A DNA stretch of 5,628 nucleotides from an uncultured Dysgonomonas sp. (GTDB lineage Bacteria; Bacteroidota; Bacteroidia; Bacteroidales; Dysgonomonadaceae), in assembly GCF_934668725.1 (NCBI RefSeq), contig NZ_CAKUOF010000035.1, positions 1 to 5,628 on the forward strand. Reading direction: 5' to 3'. Below, piece by piece: positions 1-4,789 of the stretch (position 1 is the stretch's first letter; each line of letters starts with the position of its first letter). A program made the position numbers and the translations under genes. The notes beneath the pieces are model-generated. The model was not told where the DNA came from, ran no database searches, and worked only from the letters and a program-made list of their open reading frames with translations.

Positions 1-14
1 TCCCTCCAGCTCCA
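1..14 (+). ncRNA. ssrA: 3' end of tmRNA (ssrA) or a tRNA, partial
   Basis: The first 14 bases fit the 3' part of a tRNA-like domain. Base 1 is the last T-loop base, CCCTC (2-6) is the 3' half of the T stem, CAGCTCC (7-13) is the 3' half of the acceptor stem and A14 is the discriminator; CCA is not fully encoded. The acceptor strand CAGCTCC is typical of bacterial tmRNA, whose 5' end is usually GGGGCTG, so tmRNA is preferred over a tRNA. A terminator follows at once and an integrase gene lies downstream, as expected for an RNA gene used as an integration site. The body of the RNA is outside the window, so a tRNA cannot be excluded. Confidence 0.5.
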
Positions 15-42
15 CTTTTCAACAATTAAAAAGAGTTCAATT

Positions 43-77
43 CCGTATAAATCAATGATTTATACGGTTTTTCTTTT
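43..77 (+). terminator. intrinsic terminator after the RNA gene
   Basis: Bases 43-67 form a near-perfect hairpin: CCGTATAAATCA pairs with TGATTTATACGG, giving an 11-12 bp stem and a minimal loop. It is followed by TTTTTCTTTT at 68-77. Position and orientation fit a Rho-independent terminator for the tmRNA or tRNA that ends at about base 14. If the integrase-mediated crossover lies inside the RNA gene's 3' end, this terminator would have been brought in by the element. Confidence 0.75.
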
Positions 78-267
78 AGGTGTACAATCTAAAATAATCC
101 GTTTAAATTCATATTTCAGGTGTACTATTCGGTGTACATTTTCATTTAGAAAAAATGACACCGAATACGCCTATATTTATTTAGCTGTCAAACAATTATG
201 AATTTTTAAGTTTCATAACGAATGGATTACTTTTGACTGATTTAGTGCTGATATTTGATGTACACCT
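78..267. repeat. repeated AGGTGTAC octamers, putative integrase arm-type sites
   Basis: The octamer AGGTGTAC occurs at 78-85 and 118-125. A one-base variant CGGTGTAC is at 130-137, and an inverted exact copy (GTACACCT) is at 260-267. The first two copies are 40 bp apart and the third follows 12 bp later. All lie between the RNA gene end and the integrase gene. Short repeated motifs of this kind flanking the crossover point are typical arm-type binding sites for the N-terminal domain of tyrosine integrases or for excisionase. The repeats are seen directly; the binding role is inferred. Confidence 0.5.
126..167. repeat. 10-bp inverted repeat
   Basis: TATTCGGTGT (126-135) and ACACCGAATA (158-167) are perfect reverse complements separated by 22 bp. 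The left arm overlaps the third copy of the GGTGTAC motif, so the right arm places a further partial copy in opposite orientation. It lies in the presumed attachment-site region and could be a dimer binding site for integrase or a directionality factor. There is no T tract after it, so it is not a terminator. Confidence 0.5.
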
Positions 268-458
268 CCAAATTTCAATATTCTTTAGTACAATTCAATC
301 TTATTCCTTCCATCTCCTTTTTGCTGATATGTGGCTTATAAATATCAGATTTATTGATTGCTAAATACAAGTTTGTAGATTTAATAAAGTCAAGTCTTTG
401 ATTTTTATTGAAATAAATCACAATAAACTATTTAGTATTAATTTAAACTGATTTACAC
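268..458. other. non-coding leader of the integrase gene
   Basis: Together with the repeats upstream, this completes about 380 bp without a gene. It is AT-rich and I see no coding remnant. TTTG at 397-400 could be a -33 element, but no TAnnTTTG lies at the right distance, so I cannot place the integrase promoter. Confidence 0.5.
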
Positions 459-1559
459 ATGAAAACAATGAGTGTAGCCTTTTTTACAAGAAAAGAACGT
501 ATTAACGAAGGCAATGAAGTTCCTATTTTTATGAGAATTACTATTGATGGAAAACGTGCTGAGTTTTCTATTAAAGAAAAGATAGAAGAAGAAAAATGGC
601 TAAACGGAAGAGCTGTTGGGGCTTCTAACAAAAGTAAAAATTTGAATGATTTATTAGATTCTTATACAGCAAAGGCTAAGGAATATTACCGCTATTTGTA
701 TGATAGAAATGAATCTGTTACTGCTCTAAAAGTTTCGGATTTAATGAAAGGTAAAAATACAAGCGATAAGACTTTGCTGTGGCTTTGTGATAAATACATA
801 TCGAAAATATCAAATTTAATAGATAACGGATACGCTGATGCAACCCTTACACGCTATCAAACAACAAAAAGGCATATAGAAGCTTTTTTAAAGAAGAAAT
901 ATAAGAAAAGTGATATTCTTATTACTGACCTGAATTATGAGTTTATCTCCGAATTTGAGACCTATTTTAAGCGGACTCGTGATTGTAATCACAATACCTC
1001 AATGAAGTATCTCAAGAATTTAAAGGCTATTGTTAATCTAGCTTTAAAGAATGATTGGTTGGATAAAGATCCTTTCAGAAACTTTGCCTGTAAAGTACAA
1101 CCAGTAGAAAGAGACTTCTTGACAGAAGAGGAAATTCTCAAAATAAAAAGTAAGAAGATATCAATTGAGCGGCTAGATATAGTCAGGGATGCTTTTGTCT
1201 TAGCTTGCTATACGGGATTATCTTATATTGATATCAAAGGATTGACCAAAGGGCATATTATTAAAGGCGTGGATGGAGAGCAATGGATATATGCAAATCG
1301 AGAGAAGACAAATGTAATGTCAAAGATTCCTATTTTGCCTGAAGCTGAAAAGATTATTATAAAATATAGCTCAGGTCAGTATTATAAAGATACAGGATGT
1401 GTTATCCCTGTTCCATCGAATCAGAAAGTAAATGCTTATTTGAAGGAAATTGCAGATATGGCAAAAATTAATAAGAATTTAACTTTTCACCTTGCAAGAC
1501 ATTACCAAAACCACTATATCTTATCAGTCAATCAGTTACAGGTGTTTGTTTTTCGATAG
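459..1559 (+). pseudogene. tyrosine recombinase/integrase, C-terminally truncated
   Basis: This is a Bacteroidales-type phage/ICE integrase that would catalyse site-specific insertion and excision of the element. Residues about 5-90 are the Arm-binding domain (VPIFMRITIDGKRAEF at 21-36). Residues about 105-205 are the SAM-like core-binding domain, and the catalytic domain starts near 220. In the box around TGLSYIDIKGLT (252-263) the usual first catalytic arginine is replaced by Ser255, a substitution known in IntDOT-like enzymes. K283 (REKTNV) is the likely beta-hairpin lysine, and H344/R347 form the HxxR motif. The family pattern breaks after H348 (about base 1503). The last 18 residues, ending NQLQVFVFR, are unrelated, and the second His/Trp box and the nucleophilic tyrosine are missing. 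Family members usually run to about 400 residues. The protein should be catalytically dead, although DNA binding may persist. Start ATG459 is used; an in-frame ATG lies three codons later. Confidence 0.85.
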
Positions 1560-1660
1560 GTAACGGATAAGAAACCAGCTCGGTTATTTGATATGCTTAG
1601 CTACTACACTACATTAAAGAGCGACTTACTCCGTGCAAAGGTACAAAATGTTTTATAAAT
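1503..1660. mobile_element. foreign segment at the integrase break, possible mobile-element end
   Basis: The sequence stops coding for integrase at about 1503. What follows differs in character and has no intact gene. On the minus strand it carries TACCTTTG (plus 1636-1643), an exact TAnnTTTG -7 element that would drive transcription leftward across this segment into the broken integrase end; no -33 TTTG is visible at the right distance. The leftward reading reaches an ATG next to the break and then soon a stop. A promoter near an edge that reads inward to a lost gene fits the left end of an insertion sequence or another rearranged element. I cannot name a family, and the right-hand limit is a guess. 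Confidence 0.3.
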
Positions 1661-2054
1661 AAATTATTTGACCCTATATTCTTCTCAATTTTTAATTTGG
1701 TAATTCTTAACCTGATAAAATATCAACTTAACTGATTATTTTTAGATTGGAGAGGAACTGTATTCTTCAGTCAAATCTACAACCGACCAACCACTATCAT
1801 CGCTATTGAAATATGACAATTGTTCATCAGAAAGTGAAGGTAATGAGATCAACTAAAATAAGCCTATTTGTCTGAATAAAAATAGATTTAAGTGTTTTGT
1901 TTTTCTCATTGTTTTCTCATAATTCACACATTAAGCGTTAAATAAATTTTTCTCTATAAAAATTCAAATACAATATCTTTTCTTTATTAGTTAAATTCGA
2001 AAGTAGTCTTGATTGCTTTAATTTTAAATACACAATATATAAAATCAAATTATA
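1661..2054. other. non-coding region before the lipoprotein gene
   Basis: This is AT-rich DNA without an intact gene on either strand. Apart from the decayed leftward remnant at 1742-1909, I see only weak promoter-like sequences ahead of the gene at 2055: TATCTTTT at 1974-1981, one base off the -7 consensus, and TTG 2009-2011 with TA at 2029. None has a convincing pair of elements. Confidence 0.5.
1742..1909 (-). pseudogene. short decayed coding remnant with an in-frame stop
   Basis: Read leftward from an ATG at 1909-1907, one frame gives MRKTKHLNLFLFRQIGLF, a TAG at 1855-1853, then 36 more codons ending at TAA 1744-1742. The second part has protein-like composition: SLSDEQLSYF, then NSDDSGWSVVDLTEEY. 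It is rich in D, E and S with a Trp, which is unusual for random AT-rich DNA. I do not recognise the family. It could be the C-terminal tail of a lost gene or a small gene killed by one nonsense mutation. It may also be chance, because only 56 codons are involved. Confidence 0.3.
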
Positions 2055-2261
2055 ATGAAAACTAAATTTTTACTGATGACCGTAAGTTGTATTGCTCTAT
2101 TATCACTTACTTCTTGTGAAAAAGATGAAATGGGAGACGGTGGACTTGGAGGGGGAGGTAAAGAAGATGCCAATACAATCTCAAAATCCCTTACAAAACC
2201 GACTCTGAATGATAATCAGACTACTCTTGTTTCTGATCCCCTCTTAAAGGTTGATGAATGA
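2055..2261 (+). CDS. small lipoprotein, 68 residues, unknown function
   Basis: This is a short exported lipoprotein. Residues 1-20 are a type II signal peptide: basic MKTK, a hydrophobic stretch and the lipobox LTSC with lipidated Cys21. The mature part is only 48 residues. It starts EKDEMGD, continues with a glycine run (GGLGGGG, 29-35) and ends in a polar tail (residues 36-68) without further hydrophobic segments. Acidic residues soon after the lipidated cysteine resemble the Bacteroidota lipoprotein export signal, so surface exposure is possible. The start is the first ATG after stops and has an AT-rich leader with no Shine-Dalgarno. The TPR lipoprotein gene starts 44 bp downstream on the same strand, so the two are probably co-transcribed. 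I know no function for it. By analogy with other small secreted proteins next to TPR proteins in Bacteroidales, it may be a ligand or a precursor peptide. Confidence 0.75.
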   Translation: MKTKFLLMTVSCIALLSLTSCEKDEMGDGGLGGGGKEDANTISKSLTKPTLNDNQTTLVSDPLLKVDE

Positions 2262-2305
2262 CTTGATAGATAGCTACTTTATTCTCACACTTCAAACTTT
2301 ACTAA

Positions 2306-3625
2306 ATGAAAATATTTCTTAAATACTTATTCTGCTTATTGACAGGTGTTTTATTATTCTCTTGCCAAAAAGATAACCCACAAGGGAAATTATTGACACA
2401 AGCTCAGGATAAGTTAGTAAATAATAAACCTGAGATTGCTCTTAATGTGCTTGCCTCCATCCAAGACCCGAAGAAGATGAACAACGAAAGTTATATGCAG
2501 TACATAGTGATTTCTGTAGGGGCAAAATATGAAACTAAAGCAGATATTACTAAAGACGCTTTAATTTTTGAAGCTCAGCGATATTTCAATAAAAAAGAAG
2601 ATTTAAAATATACAGTTCTTTCAAATTATTATACAGCCCAATTATACGATGAAAGAGGAAACTTTCCAAAAGCACTAGAATCCTATATGCTTACTGTGAG
2701 TGCCGCTGATAAATCAAATAACGATTTATTGGCAGGGAAAAGTTATAATAATATAGGATATATATATTATAAACAAGATCTTTTCGATAGTGCCATTAGT
2801 AATTTTAAAAAAGCTTTACTATATTATGCTAAAGTAGAAAATTCAGATGCAAGATTCTTAAAGACACTTACTAATATAGGGCGTGCATATGAAGTTTCAA
2901 ATAAATTAGATAGTGCTTATTTTTATTTTGACAAATGCCTATCATTAGCAAAAGAAACTCAAAACGAGGAGTATCAGTTTTATTCTTTAAAAAACTTAGG
3001 TGTAACTTGTAACGATGAGGGAGAGTATGATAAAGCGATTGCCTATTTTCAATTAGCATTATCTATGAATATCTCGGAAGAAGTAGATCAATTAGAGACC
3101 CCTAAAATCCATCTTTACTTACTTAATATCTACAATAAGAAAGGCAATCTTAAATTAGCTAAACAGTATTCAGAATTGGTAACTGCCAGCCTTGACAAAG
3201 TAGCATCCAAGTCTACAACTGTTATAGAGATGTATGCTGCCTTAGGTGACTATTATCAGCTCACAGGTGGCTATAAACAAGCTTTAGAATATCGAAATTT
3301 AGAAATTGCTACTCAAGGACAGATCGAGCAGCAAAAAGATGCTCCTGCTTTATTGGAGGCAGACAAGAACTTCCATCTGGTACAAAAAGACAGAGAAATA
3401 CTAGAACTCAGATCCGATGTTTTTTTCTTTCTTATAATAGGAGCAATTGTTTTTGGTATTCTACTTACATTTGCCCTGTTTGTTTGGCGAAACCATAAAA
3501 AGAATCAAGCAGAAATAAAATTTTATGATGAGAAATATGATGAGTTAAGAGAAGTACTATATGCCCATATCGATAAATACCCGAAAATAGAAGCTGAAAT
3601 AAAGTCCATGCTAGAGGACGACTAA
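2306..3625 (+). CDS. TPR-repeat lipoprotein with C-terminal transmembrane helix
   Basis: This 439-residue envelope protein has a type II signal peptide (residues 1-19, lipobox LFSC, Cys20). A segment KPEIALNVLASIQDP (41-55) is typical of Bacteroidales TPR lipoproteins. About six TPR-like units follow at roughly 103-136, 143-176, 183-216, 223-256, 264-297 and 305-338; the clearest are SYNNIGYIYYKQDLFDSAIS and NLGVTCNDEGEYDKAIAYF. A charged stretch (339-371) leads to a strong transmembrane helix (372-394), then RNHKK and a short charged tail to 439 that may form a helix or coiled coil. Related proteins often carry a longer inner region with coiled coil or a DNA-binding domain; here the tail is only about 45 residues and shows none. 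TPRs bind proteins or peptides, so a periplasmic receptor or scaffold role is likely. Its partner may be the lipoprotein encoded just upstream. Having both a lipid anchor and a transmembrane helix is notable. The precise function is unknown. Confidence 0.85.
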   Translation: MKIFLKYLFCLLTGVLLFSCQKDNPQGKLLTQAQDKLVNNKPEIALNVLASIQDPKKMNNESYMQYIVISVGAKYETKADITKDALIFEAQRYFNKKEDLKYTVLSNYYTAQLYDERGNFPKALESYMLTVSAADKSNNDLLAGKSYNNIGYIYYKQDLFDSAISNFKKALLYYAKVENSDARFLKTLTNIGRAYEVSNKLDSAYFYFDKCLSLAKETQNEEYQFYSLKNLGVTCNDEGEYDKAIAYFQLALSMNISEEVDQLETPKIHLYLLNIYNKKGNLKLAKQYSELVTASLDKVASKSTTVIEMYAALGDYYQLTGGYKQALEYRNLEIATQGQIEQQKDAPALLEADKNFHLVQKDREILELRSDVFFFLIIGAIVFGILLTFALFVWRNHKKNQAEIKFYDEKYDELREVLYAHIDKYPKIEAEIKSMLEDD

Positions 3626-3654
3626 CTAATTTCAGATTAAAAATATAACACATT

Positions 3655-3877
3655 ATGTTTGACATAAAAGCTACCAGAAGATCGAAAATTTTTACGGATT
3701 GGACTTTCTATAGCTGAAGCAGGGCGGTTATGAATTGGCCGATTGCGAATATTCCTTTGAACAAGGTATTGACAATGTGGGAAAAGCATCTACAGAAGTA
3801 TTCGGAGAAACAATTTTTTTGACGAAGATATTCCTCAAAATTTGTATCTCAAAGAGGTAAATTGTTTTAAAATCTAA
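3655..3877 (+). pseudogene. tssD: degenerate type VI secretion tube protein (TssD/Hcp) fragment
   Basis: Bases 3714-3811 encode GGYELADCEYSFEQGIDNVG followed by KASTEVFGETI. This matches the N-terminal pattern I know for Bacteroidota TssD/Hcp (GKEYxVLxCxYxFxQxxDxxGxPSxxVxGGxI). An ATG at 3655 gives MFDIKAT, like the usual TssD start, but that frame stops at 3715-3717, so a frameshift separates it from the core. A second shift at the T7 run (3814-3820) leads to FDEDIPQNLYLKEVNCFKI and a stop at 3875-3877; NLYLKEVNCFKI resembles the later LxFKxAxCV strand of TssD. Complete proteins are about 130 residues, so the middle and the end are missing. Functional TssD stacks as hexameric rings to form the inner tube of the T6SS; this copy cannot. 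It lies 29 bp after the TPR gene. The assignment rests on motif memory without a search. Confidence 0.5.
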
Positions 3878-3889
3878 TTTTGTCACTTC

Positions 3890-4261
3890 TTATTGTAATT
3901 TTCTCATTTTGAGTTGTAAATTATCATCTTCGTTTGTGATTGACAATTCCAAAGGAGTTTTAGGTTCAGGCTCTACAGTTTGAGCGTTTTTATCTATCGG
4001 TCTGGGTTTAACAGTAAATAGAACACGATTTTTTAAGATTGTAAAATCATCATAGTTAACACTGATATTACCCATTCTGGGAAAAGCCCTGAGAACCTCT
4101 CTGGCTTGGGTTATTGTATTGAAATTGGTAGCCAGGGTTGTCCTGTATTCCCCCGTTTGCATGTATCTTCTTTCTTCTTCCAGTAATAGGTACCCTCTGG
4201 CTTCCAGAATCTCAAATACCTGCTTGGATAACTCTTTCTTTTTTTGCTGATAGTTTCTCAT
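3890..4261 (-). CDS. hypothetical protein, 123 residues
   Basis: This is a soluble, probably cytoplasmic protein, with no signal peptide and no membrane segment. Residues 1-35 are strongly charged and probably helical (KKKELSKQVFEILEARGYLL). Residues 40-88 look alpha/beta, with TQAREVLRAFPRMGNISVNY and then NRVLFTVKPRP. The tail from 89 is low-complexity and acidic/proline-containing (VEPEPKTPLE). I do not recognise the family. ATG4261 is the first start after an in-frame TAA in the leader; bases just before it read AACAGG, a poor ribosome site. A 43-codon ORF overlaps its start in another frame, so the gene may be translationally coupled to it or may have lost its N-terminus by frameshift. 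It converges on the TssD remnant, with 12 bp between the ends. Confidence 0.6.
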   Translation of the reverse strand: MRNYQQKKKELSKQVFEILEARGYLLLEEERRYMQTGEYRTTLATNFNTITQAREVLRAFPRMGNISVNYDDFTILKNRVLFTVKPRPIDKNAQTVEPEPKTPLELSITNEDDNLQLKMRKLQ

Positions 4262-4343
4262 CCTGTTTAATTAAATCTTGGGATATGTTTAGAGATCGTA
4301 TACGGCGGGCACTTATTCTTAGTGATTTAATTCGCAGCTCCAT
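4212..4343 (-). CDS. possible small basic ORF, 43 residues, overlapping the next gene
   Basis: Reading leftward from ATG at 4343-4341, the frame stays open for 43 codons to a TGA at 4214-4212. It begins MELRIKSLRISARRIRSL and ends KERVIQAGI, and is rich in Lys and Arg. The leader TTAGAG just before the ATG is a modest purine-rich ribosome site, better than that of the next gene. Its last 50 bp overlap the start of the 123-residue gene, and the overlap includes an A7 run (4237-4245 region). It could be a small leader protein coupled to the next gene, or the true N-terminus of that gene separated by a one-base frameshift. It could also be chance. Confidence 0.3.
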   Translation of the reverse strand: MELRIKSLRISARRIRSLNISQDLIKQDEKLSAKKERVIQAGI

Positions 4344-4383
4344 TCTCTAAGCCGTAAAACACACATTAGTCAGTCTGTTAAAA

Positions 4384-4424
4384 AGTACCTGCATCTATAC
4401 AAAAAGATGTCAAGTACTGTTTTT
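4384..4424. terminator. terminator-like hairpin in the divergent intergenic region
   Basis: AGTACCTGCATCT (4384-4396) pairs with AGATGTCAAGTACT (4405-4418), with one bulge and one mismatch. The right side is followed by G and five T (4420-4424). On the minus strand the hairpin is followed by five T as well (A run at plus 4380-4384), so it could act in both directions. In the leftward direction it lies just after a candidate promoter and before the small genes at 4343/4261, where it would act as a leader attenuator. Confidence 0.5.
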
Positions 4425-4443
4425 AAGATGTAAGTAAGTCGAA

Positions 4444-4472
4444 CAAAAATACCATTTTTATCTATACCCAAA
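4444..4472 (-). promoter_or_regulatory. candidate leftward Bacteroidota promoter
   Basis: On the minus strand, TATTTTTG (plus 4444-4451) matches the -7 consensus TAnnTTTG, and TTTG (plus 4469-4472) lies 17 bp upstream as a -33 element. The usual spacing is slightly longer, about 19 bp. It would start transcription near 4437 towards the genes at 4343 and 4261, passing through the hairpin at 4384-4424. Confidence 0.35.
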
Positions 4473-4638
4473 GCAGAATAAAAAATCCTTTCGAATTTCC
4501 ACTCTCCTTTTATTAAGATCAGGTTATAATTTAATGACTATCAGGAAGTATATTTCATTATTATCCCACTTTTAAAACACATATTTCTTTTTTATTTCTA
4601 ATAGTTTTAATAAATTTAGTTAAATAAAAAATAAGTCA
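4473..4638. other. non-coding divergent intergenic DNA
   Basis: This very AT-rich stretch is part of about 450 bp without a gene between the leftward small genes and the rightward secreted-protein gene. Apart from the hairpin and the two promoter candidates listed separately, I see no coding remnant or notable repeat in it. Confidence 0.5.
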
Positions 4639-4667
4639 TTTTATTATCATTAATAAAAATATCTTTG
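4639..4667 (+). promoter_or_regulatory. candidate rightward Bacteroidota promoter
   Basis: TATCTTTG at 4660-4667 is an exact match to the -7 consensus TAnnTTTG. The -33 region about 17-20 bp upstream is only TTTT (4639-4642). Transcription would start near 4674, giving a leader of about 115 bases before the gene at 4790. Confidence 0.4.
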
Positions 4668-4789
4668 TTAACTTATATTAATTGAATAATGATTCCACAG
4701 TGCTAAAATAGAGATAATCAAGAATAGTTTTAAGTTGGTCTACTTCTGATCGAATTAACAAATAACTAACTAACAATAAGTACATTTAT

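Noticed and set aside
35..44. GTTCAATTCC resembles a tRNA T-loop, suggesting a second tRNA fragment.
   Set aside because: There is no matching T stem or acceptor sequence around it, and its end is part of the terminator hairpin.
1560..1658. Plus-strand frame after the integrase stop, reading VTDKKPARLFDMLSYY and on to a TAA, as a real small protein or readthrough extension.
   Set aside because: It has no start codon of its own, does not resemble an integrase C-terminus, and lies on the strand opposite a promoter element. It is most likely incidental.
2871..3059. Leftward ORF inside the TPR gene.
   Set aside because: It is a shadow of a well-supported TPR coding frame and has a non-protein-like composition.
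4335..4342. CAGCTCCA, identical to the RNA acceptor end at 7-14, as a possible attR.
   Set aside because: Only 8 bases match and the flanks differ (TTCG before, TTCTC after), so chance is plausible. A real att repeat would normally be longer.
4138..4350. Rightward 70-codon ORF opposite the 123-residue gene.
   Set aside because: It is a shadow on the opposite strand, with a composition unlike its neighbours; the leftward gene is better supported.
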